Position numbers and translations under genes: made by a program. A stretch of DNA of 64,000 nt, taken from Streptomyces sp. NBC_00654 (GTDB taxonomy: Bacteria > Actinomycetota > Actinomycetes > Streptomycetales > Streptomycetaceae). The notes beneath the pieces are model-generated. The model had not been told where the DNA came from and searched no databases. It was given only the letters and a program-made list of their open reading frames with translations. Shown piece by piece: positions 43,466-52,196 of this stretch (within the stretch, counting starts at the first letter, position 1; each line of letters opens with the position of its first letter). Location of the stretch: positions 124,001-188,000 of the forward strand of contig NZ_JAPEOB010000002.1 in the NCBI RefSeq assembly GCF_026341775.1, given 5' to 3'.

Positions 43466-44773
43466 ATGGACCACACAACCAGCGTCGATCAGGGTGACGG
43501 ACGGGACGTCCGTCAGGATGCGCTGTACCGCAGGATCAGCAGGCGACTGCTGCCACTGCTGCTGATCTGCTACGTGTTCGCGGCTCTGGACCGGGTCAAC
43601 ATCGGCTTCGCGAAGCTCCAGATGTCCGAGGACATCGGGATCAGCGAGGCCACCTACGGTCTCGGGGCCGGCATCTTCTTCCTCGGCTACGTCCTGTTCG
43701 AGGTGCCCAGCAACCTGATCCTGGCCAGGATCGGCACGCGCAAGACCCTCGTGCGGATCATGCTCCTGTGGGGCCTGACGTCCAGCGCGATGCTCTTCGT
43801 CCATGACACGACCAGCTTCCTGGTCCTGCGCTTCCTGCTCGGTGTGTTCGAGGCCGGCTTCGCGCCAGGTGTCATCCTGTACCTCAGCTTCTGGTATCCA
43901 CCCGCGCGACTGGCCGCGCCCACGGCGTTGTTCATGCTCGCCGGGCCCATCAGTTCCATGATCGGCGGGCCGGTCTCCGCCTGGATCATGACCGCACTGG
44001 ACGGTGCGTGGGGCCTGGCCGGCTGGCACTGGATGTTCCTCCTCGAAGGGGTCCCCTCGGTGCTGCTCGCACTGGTCGTCCGGCGCGTCCTGGCGGACTC
44101 TCCGGCCCAGGCTTCCTGGCTCGGCGCCGAGGAGAAGGCAAGGGTGGCCCGGGACATCGCCGCCGGGCACAACCCGCACGGCAAACAGCAGTTCCGCGAA
44201 GTACTGCGGGATCCGCGCGTGTACGGCCTCTCGCTGAGCTACTTCTTCCTGATCGGCGGGATGTACGCGGTGATCTTCTGGTTGCCGACGATCCTCTCCG
44301 ACAGCGGCGTCGAGAGCACCATGACGATCGGCCTGTACTCCGCGCTGCCGTACGCCGCCGCGATCATCGCGATGATCGCGTTGAGCAGGAGATCCGACCG
44401 GCTGGGGGAACGCCGGCTGCACAGCGCGGTCCCGGCGATCACCGCCGGGGTGTTCATGGCCGTCGCCGCGTTCACCACCGACCAGCTCGCGCTCGCCATG
44501 ACGGCGATCGCCGTCTCGACCGCGTGCAGCTGGGGTTCGTACGCGGTGTTCTGGTCGATGCCGTCGGCCTACCTGTCCGGGACCGCCGCCGCAGGAGGCA
44601 TCGCGCTCATCAACAGCATCGGTCTGCTCGGCGGGTTCATCAGTCCGGCACTGCTCGGCTACCTCAAGGAGAGCACCGGCTCCAACCACACGGGCCTGCT
44701 CGTCCTGGTCGGGATGCTGCTGGCTGGCGGCGTCGGCATCGCCGCGAACCGCCTCCCCGCCCGCAACCGCTGA
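43466..44773 (+). CDS. MFS transporter, anion:cation symporter (ACS) type
   Basis: 435 residues from ATG 43466 (GGAAG upstream). Opening RRLLPLLLICYVFAALDRVN and IGFAKLQMSEDIGISEATYG is the ACS/phthalate-permease signature (Y-x-x-D-R-x-N-x-x-x-A). Also FFLGYVLFEVPSNLILARIG and RFLLGVFEAGFAPGVILYLS. Such proteins import carboxylates. It is the first gene of an operon with M81 peptidase and amidohydrolase (30- and 73-bp gaps), suggesting import of a cyclic or peptide-like acid. Confidence 0.92.
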   Translation: MDHTTSVDQGDGRDVRQDALYRRISRRLLPLLLICYVFAALDRVNIGFAKLQMSEDIGISEATYGLGAGIFFLGYVLFEVPSNLILARIGTRKTLVRIMLLWGLTSSAMLFVHDTTSFLVLRFLLGVFEAGFAPGVILYLSFWYPPARLAAPTALFMLAGPISSMIGGPVSAWIMTALDGAWGLAGWHWMFLLEGVPSVLLALVVRRVLADSPAQASWLGAEEKARVARDIAAGHNPHGKQQFREVLRDPRVYGLSLSYFFLIGGMYAVIFWLPTILSDSGVESTMTIGLYSALPYAAAIIAMIALSRRSDRLGERRLHSAVPAITAGVFMAVAAFTTDQLALAMTAIAVSTACSWGSYAVFWSMPSAYLSGTAAAGGIALINSIGLLGGFISPALLGYLKESTGSNHTGLLVLVGMLLAGGVGIAANRLPARNR

Positions 44774-44802
44774 CGGCATCCACCGAACGAGAGGAACGGC
44801 AA

Positions 44803-46281
44803 ATGCGCATCATGGTCGCTGGGTTCCAGCACGAGACCAACACCTTCTCCGCAACACCTGCCACCTATGACAGCTTCGTCAACGGCGAGGGATTCCCCGC
44901 ACTGCGACGGGGCGAGGCACTCCACGAACTGGCGAACGTCAACATCGCGATGGGCGGCTTCCTCTCCGCCACGCGGGCCTACGACTGGGACATCGTGCCC
45001 GTGATCTGGGCGGCGGCCTGCCCGTCCGGACGGGTCGCCCGCGACGCCTACGAGCGCATCACCGGCGAGATCCTCGATGCGGCACAGGCCATTCGGCCGG
45101 ATGCGATCTACCTCGACCTGCACGGCGCGATGGCGGCCGAACACCATGACGACGGAGAAGGCGAACTCCTCGGCCGACTGCGCGCGGTCGTGGGGAACGA
45201 CGTCCCCATCGTGGTGAGCCTGGACCTGCACGCCAACGTCACCGAACGCATGATGTCCACTGTGGACGCCGCGGTGGGCCTCCGTACGTACCCGCATGTC
45301 GACATGGCCGAGACAGGCAGCCGGGCCGCCGCGCTACTGCGGCGGTTGTGCGCCGGCGAACGGCTTCACCTCCGGTGGAGAAGGATTCCCTTCCTCATCC
45401 CGGTGAACAGCGGTTGCACCGACATGGGACCTGCCCGGGACATCTACCGCAGCCTCGGCCGCGGGGAGGGGGACGGGACCATCCTGTCCTTCGCGGCAGG
45501 CTTTCCTGCCACGGATTTCCCCGAATGCGGTCCGGTTGTCTGGGGGTACGGAAGCGACGTCGACGCGTTGCGGGGCCGGCTCGACACGCTCTACGAGGAC
45601 ATCGTGCGACGGGAGGCCGACTGGCAGGTGAGTCTGCTGCCGCCTGCCGTAGCGGTCGCCGAAGCGAACCGGATGGCCGATGACGCCACCCGCCCGGTGG
45701 TGATCGCCGATACCCAGGACAACCCCGGCGCCGGCGGTGACGCCCGTTCGACCGGCATGCTCCGCACACTGGCGGAAGCCCGGGTGTCCGCCGTCCTGGC
45801 CGCCGTCTGGGACCCCGCCGCCGCGGCGGCGGCACATGCCGCCGGAACGGGCAGGGCCATCGGCATCACGCTCGGCGGGTACCCCGGCATCCCCGGCGCC
45901 GAGCCGTTCGAGGGGATGTTCGTCGTCGAGCACCTCTCCGACGGCCGGTGCCGTTTCGAAGGTCCGATGATGCACGGAACCGAGATCGACTCCGGCCCGA
46001 GCGCCTGCTTGCGCATCGACGACGTACGAGTGGGAGTGACGAGCCGGAAGGTGCAGCTCATCGACCGAAGCCAGCTCCACATGCTCGGAATCCGCCCGGA
46101 ACGGGAACGGATCATCGTGGTCAAGAGCTCGGTCCACTTCCGCGCCGACTTCGAGCCCCACGCCGAAGCCGTCCTCGTAGCAGGGGCACCGGGGCCGATT
46201 CCCGCGAACCCGGCCGACCTGCCGTGGCGGCATCTGCGACCGGGCATGCGGACGAGCCCGCTGGGCCCGACGGCGCCATGA
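44803..46281 (+). CDS. M81-family metallopeptidase (MlrC-like)
   Basis: 492 residues, ATG 44803 with GAGAGGAAC. Features: MRIMVAGFQHETNTFSATPA (metal ligand region H-E-T-N-T-F), DAIYLDLHGAMAAEHHDDGE (D-L-H-G-A-M), PIVVSLDLHANVTERMM (D-x-H), RTYPHVDMAETG, then the C-terminal DUF-like half with IADTQDNPGAGGDARSTGML (DNPGGG-type). MlrC is known from microcystin breakdown, but most actinomycete members belong to unnamed catabolic operons. The second gene of the operon. Confidence 0.92.
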   Translation: MRIMVAGFQHETNTFSATPATYDSFVNGEGFPALRRGEALHELANVNIAMGGFLSATRAYDWDIVPVIWAAACPSGRVARDAYERITGEILDAAQAIRPDAIYLDLHGAMAAEHHDDGEGELLGRLRAVVGNDVPIVVSLDLHANVTERMMSTVDAAVGLRTYPHVDMAETGSRAAALLRRLCAGERLHLRWRRIPFLIPVNSGCTDMGPARDIYRSLGRGEGDGTILSFAAGFPATDFPECGPVVWGYGSDVDALRGRLDTLYEDIVRREADWQVSLLPPAVAVAEANRMADDATRPVVIADTQDNPGAGGDARSTGMLRTLAEARVSAVLAAVWDPAAAAAAHAAGTGRAIGITLGGYPGIPGAEPFEGMFVVEHLSDGRCRFEGPMMHGTEIDSGPSACLRIDDVRVGVTSRKVQLIDRSQLHMLGIRPERERIIVVKSSVHFRADFEPHAEAVLVAGAPGPIPANPADLPWRHLRPGMRTSPLGPTAP

Positions 46282-46354
46282 CGGTCCCTGGCCGCCCCGG
46301 CGCCCACCGCCGGGAAGGCGGCCCGACAACGAGCCACCACCCAGAGGAGTCGTC

Positions 46355-47623
46355 GTGACCAGCAGAACCGGACAGACCAGCACCTTGATCAGGAATGCCA
46401 GAGTCCTCGATGTCCACGCCGGCACATACGCCGAAGGGGCGAGCATCCTCATCACCGGCGATGTGATCGCCGAGGTCGGCGGCAGCGAGGTGAAGGCGCT
46501 GGCCGAAAGCACCGTCATAGACGCAGGAGGGCGCACGGTCCTTCCCGGACTCACCGACGCCCACGTGCATGTGACCGCGTGCACCGCAGACCTCTCCGCA
46601 CAGGCGGAGTGGTCGCCGGCCTACGTGACCGCCAGGGCGGGTCACATCCTGCGGGGCATGGTGCGGCGTGGCTTCACCACCGTGCGGGACATGGGCGGCG
46701 CCGACTACGGCCTGGCCGAGGCGGTCGGCGAAGGGTACCTGCCCGGCCCGCGCCTGCTGTTCGGGGGGAAGGCGATCTCCCAGACCGGTGGCCACGCCGA
46801 CATGCGCCACCGCGGCCGGACCGTGGCCGACGAGCACCCCCACTGCCCGGCCGTCGGCGTGGTGTGCGACGGTGTGGACCAGATCCGAAGGACCGTCCGT
46901 GATCAGCTGCGTACCGGTGCGCACCACACCAAGCTCATGCTGTCCGGTGGGGTCGCCTCCCCGACCGACAGGGTGGACTCCACCCAACTGTCGCTCGACG
47001 AGATCCGCGCCGCAGTCGAGGAAGCGGAGGCTGCCAACCGGTACGTCGCGGGCCACGCCTACACCGCACGCGCCATCAACCGCGCACTGCGACTCGGCGT
47101 GCGCAGCATCGAGCACGGCAACCTGCTCGACGAGACCAGCATCGAGCTGTTCAAGCAGCACAAGGCCTTCTACGTACCCACCCTGGTCACCTACCGGACA
47201 CTGGCCGCCGAGGGACCACAGCACGGCCTGCCGGCCGACAGCCATCGCAAGGTCTCCCACGTGCTGGAACACGGCTTGCGGGCCCTGGAGTTGGCCCACC
47301 GCGGTGGCGTCGAGATCGTCTTCGGCACAGACCTGCTCGGCGGCATGCACGTGCACCAGGCCGAGGAATTCACGATCCGTGCCGAAGTCCAGCCTCCCAT
47401 CGACATCATTCGTTCCGCCACGTGTGTGGCCGCACGGCTCGTCGGTCTGGAAGGCCTCATCGGCGAGATCACGCCCGGCGCCCATGCCGACATTCTGATG
47501 GTGGAAGGCGATCCGCTGGAGAATGTCACCGTACTCGCCCGACCGGACAAGCATCTGAGGCTAGCGATGAAGGCCGGTCAGGTCATGCACCGGTCAACAC
47601 TCGACCTTGTCGGTGGTCCGTAG
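46355..47623 (+). CDS. Imidazolonepropionase/prolidase-like amidohydrolase
   Basis: 422 residues, GTG 46355 with GAGGAGTCGTC. Metal-dependent hydrolase fold: TVLPGLTDAHVHVTACTADL (HxH), AHHTKLMLSGGVASP (bridging Lys), YVAGHAYTARAINRALRLGV and SIEHGNLLDETS (two His), VEIVFGTDLLGGMHVHQAEE (Asp), ITPGAHADILMVEGDPL. The subgroup includes Xaa-Pro dipeptidases and cyclic-amide hydrolases. The last gene of the operon; with M81 and the ACS importer it suggests stepwise hydrolysis of an amide or lactam compound. Confidence 0.92.
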   Translation: MTSRTGQTSTLIRNARVLDVHAGTYAEGASILITGDVIAEVGGSEVKALAESTVIDAGGRTVLPGLTDAHVHVTACTADLSAQAEWSPAYVTARAGHILRGMVRRGFTTVRDMGGADYGLAEAVGEGYLPGPRLLFGGKAISQTGGHADMRHRGRTVADEHPHCPAVGVVCDGVDQIRRTVRDQLRTGAHHTKLMLSGGVASPTDRVDSTQLSLDEIRAAVEEAEAANRYVAGHAYTARAINRALRLGVRSIEHGNLLDETSIELFKQHKAFYVPTLVTYRTLAAEGPQHGLPADSHRKVSHVLEHGLRALELAHRGGVEIVFGTDLLGGMHVHQAEEFTIRAEVQPPIDIIRSATCVAARLVGLEGLIGEITPGAHADILMVEGDPLENVTVLARPDKHLRLAMKAGQVMHRSTLDLVGGP

Positions 47624-47762
47624 GGTTTCGGGTTCCCGTCGGGGCGCGGCGCCCCTGAGCCACCTCGACAGAGCGCGGCCCGCCGAACCGGGCCATTCCA
47701 CTTCACGGACGTACAGCCGAGCGGCTCCGAACAGTTCTGGACGGACAGTCCGATGTGGACGT

Positions 47763-48428
47763 ATGGTCCAGAGCGTGGAGACTGCTGAAGAAAGCACAGA
47801 CCATCGGGTCCGGATGTGGGCGCCCGTGGGCCAGGCCGTCGCGCTGTTGCTCGGCCCGTATGCCGAGGTGGTCCTGCACGACCCGGACACGGACCGGATC
47901 CTGGCGATCTGGAATCCGATGGGCTCCCGCGGCCCCGGGGACCCTTCGCTGCTGGGCGAGCTGGACAGGCTGGACCCGTCGGCGCGGGACGTGTTCGGAC
48001 CGTACGAGAAGCTGCTCGCAGACGGCCGGCGGCTTTCATCGGTCAGCGCCGTCCTGCGCGAGCCGGACGGGAAGGCCGCCGCGGTGCTGTGCGTCAACCT
48101 CGACCGCACGCCGCTGGAGCAGGCCGCAGCCGTGCTGTCCGCGTTCGGCGCCCCGGCGACGCCCCGGCCGGAGCCTCTGTTCGAGCAGGACTGGAACGAC
48201 CGCGTCCAGCACATCGTCGGCGCGTACGTGCGCGAGTGCGGCCGCCCCGTCGAGCGGCTGACCCGCGCCGACCGCCTGGCCGTCCTCGCCCGCCTGGACG
48301 GGGCCAAGGTCTTCGCGGTGCGCCGCGCCGCCCCCGTCGTCGCCGCGGCCCTGCGGGTCTCCCGCTCCACCCTCTACGGCCTGCTGGCCGAACTTCGAGC
48401 ACCCCGTACGAAGGACGACACACCATGA
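47763..48428 (+). CDS. YheO/PAS-type helix-turn-helix regulator
   Basis: 221 residues, ATG 47763; the frame is open back to 47607 but without family character. N-terminal YheO-like PAS domain: WAPVGQAVALLLGPYAEVVL, HDPDTDRILAIWNPMGSR and GKAAAVLCVNLDRTPLEQAA. C-terminal HTH: TRADRLAVLARLDGAKVFAV, VVAAALRVSRSTLYGLLAEL. The stop overlaps the ATG of the aminotransferase (ATGA). The leader just before the start has GGAC/GTCC half-sites (47738-47770) that may be its operator, implying autoregulation. This regulator-aminotransferase-OCD order suggests amino-acid racemate catabolism. Confidence 0.87.
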   Translation: MVQSVETAEESTDHRVRMWAPVGQAVALLLGPYAEVVLHDPDTDRILAIWNPMGSRGPGDPSLLGELDRLDPSARDVFGPYEKLLADGRRLSSVSAVLREPDGKAAAVLCVNLDRTPLEQAAAVLSAFGAPATPRPEPLFEQDWNDRVQHIVGAYVRECGRPVERLTRADRLAVLARLDGAKVFAVRRAAPVVAAALRVSRSTLYGLLAELRAPRTKDDTP

Positions 48429-49558
48429 CCCGGCTGCCCGACTTCCGCCTGGAAACCTACTTCTCCCGGTGGGAGTTCACCGCGCGTCACCACCTGACCG
48501 CCTCCGACGTGCAGACCATGACCCTTGGCGAGCTGCTCGCCCTGGCCGATGACCAGGACCGTGCCGCGTTCGAGAACCTTTCGCTGGGCTACACCGAGAC
48601 CTACGGCGACCCGGCCCTGCGCGAGGCGATCGCCGGGATGTACGAGCGGGCGGACGCGGCCGACGTGATCTGCTTCGCCGGCGCCGAGGAGGCGCTCTAC
48701 CTGGCGATGAACGTCCTGCTGGGCGCGGGCGACCACGCCGTGGTGGTGACCCCGAACTACCAGGCGGCCGAGACCGTTCCGCTCGCCCTGTGCGACGTCA
48801 CCGGCGTCGCCCTTGACCCCGACCGGGACTGGGCCCTGGACCTCGATGCGGTGAGGGCGGCGATCCGCCCGAACACCCGGGTCGTCTCGGTGAACTTCCC
48901 GAACAACCCCACCGGCAAGGTCATCGGCGCAGCCGACTTCGCCGAGCTGGCACGGCTGTGCGACGAGCGCGGCATCCACCTGTTCAGTGACGAGGTCTAC
49001 CGCGGCCTGGAACGCGACCCGGCGCGCACCCTGCCGCAGGCCGCCGACCTGTCCGGCCGCGCCCTGTCGCTGAACGTCACCTCCAAGTCGCTCGGCCTGC
49101 CGGGCCTGCGGATCGGGTGGATCACCTGCCGCGACCGGGAGCTGCTGTCCCGCCTGGAGCGGGCCAAGCACTACACCACGATCTGCAACTCCGCCCCCAG
49201 CGAGGTCCTGGCCCGCATCGCGCTCAAGGCCCGCGCCACGATCCTGGACCGCAACCGGGCACTCATCGCGCGCAACCTGCCGCTCTTCGACGCCTTCTTC
49301 GCCGAATTCGCCGACCTCTTCGATTGGCGGGCGCCGGACGGCGGCTGCGTCGCCTACCCCCGTTACCTCGGCCCGGACGGAGTGGAGGAGTTCTGCACCC
49401 GGCTGGTCGAGGAAGCCGGCGTCCTGTTGCTGCCCGCCGGCCTCTACCGCTCCGAACTCACTCCCACCCCCACCGACCGTTTCCGCATCGGCGTCGGCCG
49501 CGCCGACCCCGAAGAGGGCCTGGCCGCCTTCGCCCAGTGGCTGCGGGCGAACCGGTGA
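48425..49558 (+). CDS. PLP-dependent aminotransferase, class I/II
   Basis: 377 residues. Clear fold type I marks: YTETYGDPALREAIAGMYER, DHAVVVTPNYQAAETVPLAL (N/Y pocket), VVSVNFPNNPTGKVIGAADF (N-P-T-G), IHLFSDEVYRGLERD (D-E-V-Y), SLNVTSKSLGLPGLRIGWIT (Schiff-base Lys) and TDRFRIGVGR (final Arg). It overlaps the regulator by ATGA and the next gene by GTGA. The substrate is unknown; the cap with FSRWEFTARHHLTASD is like capreomycidine-synthase/arginine-handling relatives, which is only a hint. Confidence 0.9.
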   Translation: MTRLPDFRLETYFSRWEFTARHHLTASDVQTMTLGELLALADDQDRAAFENLSLGYTETYGDPALREAIAGMYERADAADVICFAGAEEALYLAMNVLLGAGDHAVVVTPNYQAAETVPLALCDVTGVALDPDRDWALDLDAVRAAIRPNTRVVSVNFPNNPTGKVIGAADFAELARLCDERGIHLFSDEVYRGLERDPARTLPQAADLSGRALSLNVTSKSLGLPGLRIGWITCRDRELLSRLERAKHYTTICNSAPSEVLARIALKARATILDRNRALIARNLPLFDAFFAEFADLFDWRAPDGGCVAYPRYLGPDGVEEFCTRLVEEAGVLLLPAGLYRSELTPTPTDRFRIGVGRADPEEGLAAFAQWLRANR

Positions 49559-50496
49559 CCCCACTCGTCTTCGACACCTCCGCGATCAAGCGCGCCACCA
49601 CCCCGGAGTTGGTCTTCGCCGCCGTCCGCGACGCGCTGATCGCCCACGCCCACGGACGCACCACCGTGCCGCCACCGCTGCACCTGCCGTTCCCCCACGC
49701 CGACGGCGACTGCCATGTCAAGGCCGGATGGATCACCGACACGCCCGACTTCACCGTGAAGATCGCCACCGGCTTCTACCGCAACCCCGACGCCGGCCTG
49801 CCCACGAACCACGGCCTGGTCTGCGTCGTCAGCGCCCGCACCGGCCGGATCCGCGCGATCCTCGACGACCAGGGCCTGCTCACCGCCTGGCGCACCGCCG
49901 CCGCCGGCGCCCTGGCAACCCACGCCATGGCCCGCCCCGACGCCGCCACCCTGGCCGTGTTCGGCACCGGAGAACAGGCCCGCCTCCAGGCTGAATGGCT
50001 GGCCCGGCTCCGCCCGATCGACACGGTGCTCGTCCATGGCCGCAGCCGGGACAGAACCAGGTCGCTGTGTGAGAAGTTCGAGGCCGTCGGGCTCCACTCC
50101 CGGCCTGCCGCGGCCGACGAGGCGGCCGCAGCCGACATGGTCGTCACCACCACACCGGCGACGGTCCCGGTCCTGCAGGCCGGTGACGTCCGCGCGGGCG
50201 CGCACGTCACCGGCATCGGCACCGACATGCCTCACAAGAACGAACTGCCGCCGGCGCTCTTCGCCCGCGCGGCACTGGTCGCAACCGACGACCACCAGCA
50301 GTGCCTGGACCACGGCGACTTCGGCCACGCCGTGCGAGCCGGGTCCACGACCCACACCGGCGACACACCCATCGGTCTCCTGCTCGACAGGCCCGTCGAG
50401 CGGCCGGACGGTGCGATCACGGTCGCGGACCTCACCGGAGTCGGCGCACTCGACGCGGCACTCGCTGCGGCCGTCCTGCGCGAGCTGGCCCCATAG
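49555..50496 (+). CDS. Ornithine cyclodeaminase/mu-crystallin family protein
   Basis: 313 residues, GTG 49555 overlapping the aminotransferase stop by 4 bases. Marks: HVKAGWITDTPDFTVKIATG (K substrate site), GLVCVVSARTGRIRAILDDQ, LLTAWRTAAAGALATHAMAR (R-T-A-A), TLAVFGTGEQARLQAEWL (NAD-binding G-x-G-x-Q), GAHVTGIGTDMPHKNELPPA and VATDDHQQCLDHGDF. Members are NAD(P)-dependent imine reductases or cyclodeaminases. Next to an aminotransferase, reduction of the keto/imine product of a basic amino acid is plausible. Confidence 0.9.
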   Translation: MTPLVFDTSAIKRATTPELVFAAVRDALIAHAHGRTTVPPPLHLPFPHADGDCHVKAGWITDTPDFTVKIATGFYRNPDAGLPTNHGLVCVVSARTGRIRAILDDQGLLTAWRTAAAGALATHAMARPDAATLAVFGTGEQARLQAEWLARLRPIDTVLVHGRSRDRTRSLCEKFEAVGLHSRPAAADEAAAADMVVTTTPATVPVLQAGDVRAGAHVTGIGTDMPHKNELPPALFARAALVATDDHQQCLDHGDFGHAVRAGSTTHTGDTPIGLLLDRPVERPDGAITVADLTGVGALDAALAAAVLRELAP

Positions 50497-50684
50497 TCGC
50501 CTGAGCAGCGGCCAAACGCCGGCTGCCCTCCGCCGGATCGGCCCAAGAGACTGGAAAGGTGGCTGCGCAAGCACCACCACTTCGAAACGCCGCCATGGTT
50601 CAGCCCACTCGAACCCGTTCAGGACCAGGGCGGCCTTGAGCTGTGACCGAGGCCTCCTTCGGCAGCTCGTCCTTCCGGCTTCAC

Positions 50685-50701
50685 ATTCCGCACTGCAGAA
50701 T
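50685..50701. promoter_or_regulatory. Candidate IclR operator before the gentisate operon
   Basis: ATTCCGCA-C-TGCAGAAT is a 17-bp dyad with 7 of 8 pairs matching. ATTCCGCA recurs at 50712-50719. It stands about 360 bp before the dioxygenase gene. The IclR protein at 58142 is the likely ligand; this is inference. Confidence 0.45.
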
Positions 50702-50741
50702 CTTGTGTCCCATTCCGCAGCACGGACGACATCCTGTGGCC

Positions 50742-50921
50742 ATGACCACGCAGCGCACCCCACAACCGATGGAGACCGTGCGGCGCAGCCCGTCCGGCCC
50801 GGTGCCGGTGCCCTGTCGGCTCATCGCCGTCCACGGCGGTTACGGCGGCTACGACGGCTACGACGGCTACGACCTCATTGTCCACGCCGCCACCGTCCCG
50901 CCACGCCGGCGAACGCGCTGA
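50742..50921 (+). CDS. Short Gly/Tyr/Asp-repeat ORF
   Basis: 59 residues, ATG 50742, containing GGYGGYDGYDGYDLIVHAAT. The repeat comes from (GGCTACGAC)n. It could be the leader peptide of the operon or chance. No ribosome site better than CCTGTGGCC is seen. Low confidence. Confidence 0.25.
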   Translation: MTTQRTPQPMETVRRSPSGPVPVPCRLIAVHGGYGGYDGYDGYDLIVHAATVPPRRRTR

Positions 50922-51058
50922 CCAGTGCGGTGTTCGCCGCCGTGTCCGCCGTGTCCGCCGTGTCCGCCGTCCTGCTCCTCGTCACGTACATCGTCGCTCG
51001 GCCCGCCTCCGGCGTGGTCATGGCCACGGCGCGCTGACCCACCGATCGAGAGGTACTC

Positions 51059-52195
51059 ATGACCATCACCTCACCCGTCCGCATCCAGGCGGTCGATGCC
51101 CCTGGCCAGCCCGATGTCACCCCCGCGCTCAAGAACCTCTACCACGGCTTCGAGCAGGAGCTGCTGGTCCCGCTGTGGACGGAGATCGGCGACCTCATGC
51201 CGGCCAGTCCGCGCTCGCGCGCCGTACCCCATGTGTGGCGGTGGCAGAGCCTGCGCCGACTCGCGGCGGAGGCCGGCGACCTGGTGCCGGTGGGCCGTGG
51301 TGGTGAGCGCCGGGCGATCGCGCTCGCCAACCCGAGCCTGGGCGGCCGCCCGTTCGCGACCCCCACGTTGTGGGCGGCGATCCAGTACCTGATGCCCGGC
51401 GAGGACGCGCCGGAGCACCGGCACACCCAGCACGCGTTCCGGTTCGTCGTCGAGGGCGAGGGCGTGTGGACCGTTGTCGGTGGCGACCCGGTACCGATGC
51501 GACGCGGCGACTTCCTGCCGCAGGCCGGCTGGAACTGGCACGCCCACCACAACGCGACGGCCGAGCCGATGGCATGGATCGACGGCTTGGACATCCCGCT
51601 CCAGTACGTCACCGAATCGCAGTTCTTCGAGTTCGGCCGCGACGAGATCAGTGAGAGCGAGCGCACGACGCCGGAGCGGTCGCGTTCCGAGCGGCTCTGG
51701 GGCCATCCCGGCCTGCGTCCGCTGTCGGTCGGCGCGGTCGCTCCGGGCTCGCCCCTACTGGCCTACAAGTGGGAGTTCACCGATCGGGCGCTGGCCGACC
51801 AGCTTGCCATGGAGGCAGAGAACCACGGAGGCACCGTCGAGCCCGGCCATGCCGCGGTCCGCTATACCAACCCCCACAACGGCGCCGATGTGCTGCCGAC
51901 GATCCGCGCGGAGTTCCACCGCATCGTGCGCGGCGCGGAGACCGCGCCGACGCGCGAGACCGGCTCGTCCGTGTACCAGGTCTTCGACGGCTCCGGCACC
52001 GTCACCGTCGGCGACTCGACCTGGTCGGTCACCCGCGGCGACCTCTTCGTGGTCCCTTCGTGGGCACCGTTCTCGGTGAAGTCCGAGGCCGGCGACACCG
52101 ACTCCGACTCCGGCGCGCTGGACCTCTTCCGGTTCAGCGACTCCCCCGTCTTCGAAGCACTTCAGCTCGACCGCACCGACAAGAGAGACATCTGA
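51059..52195 (+). CDS. Gentisate 1,2-dioxygenase
   Basis: 378 residues, ATG 51059 with GAGAGGTACTC. Double cupin. The first cupin carries the iron ligands: MPGEDAPEHRHTQHAFRFVV (H-x-H) and FLPQAGWNWHAHHNATAEPM (third His), plus WIDGLDIPLQ. The second, degenerate cupin shows SVYQVFDGSGTVTVGDSTWS and LFVVPSWAPFSV. It cleaves gentisate to maleylpyruvate using Fe(II) and oxygen. The next genes overlap or nearly touch (1-bp gap to 52197), so a single operon of pathway order follows. Confidence 0.95.
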   Translation: MTITSPVRIQAVDAPGQPDVTPALKNLYHGFEQELLVPLWTEIGDLMPASPRSRAVPHVWRWQSLRRLAAEAGDLVPVGRGGERRAIALANPSLGGRPFATPTLWAAIQYLMPGEDAPEHRHTQHAFRFVVEGEGVWTVVGGDPVPMRRGDFLPQAGWNWHAHHNATAEPMAWIDGLDIPLQYVTESQFFEFGRDEISESERTTPERSRSERLWGHPGLRPLSVGAVAPGSPLLAYKWEFTDRALADQLAMEAENHGGTVEPGHAAVRYTNPHNGADVLPTIRAEFHRIVRGAETAPTRETGSSVYQVFDGSGTVTVGDSTWSVTRGDLFVVPSWAPFSVKSEAGDTDSDSGALDLFRFSDSPVFEALQLDRTDKRDI

Positions 52196-52196
52196 G

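Larger units (their letters stand above)
50497..51058. other. Leader region of the gentisate operon with a short repetitive ORF
   Basis: Apart from the IclR-like site (50685-50701) and the small frame at 50742-50921, a membrane-like segment is encoded at about 50925-51037 (SAVFAAVSAVSAVSAVLLLV, then TYIVARPASG) in another frame but lacks a start. Trinucleotide-like repeats GCCGTGTCC (x3) cause it. Confidence 0.35.

Noticed and set aside
43448..44779. 443-codon antisense open frame over the ACS transporter
   Set aside because: Composition and lack of motif show it to be a shadow of the membrane protein gene.
49444..50763. 439-codon antisense open frame over the OCD gene
   Set aside because: Gly/Val/Asp-rich shadow without any domain; the plus strand is a clear enzyme.
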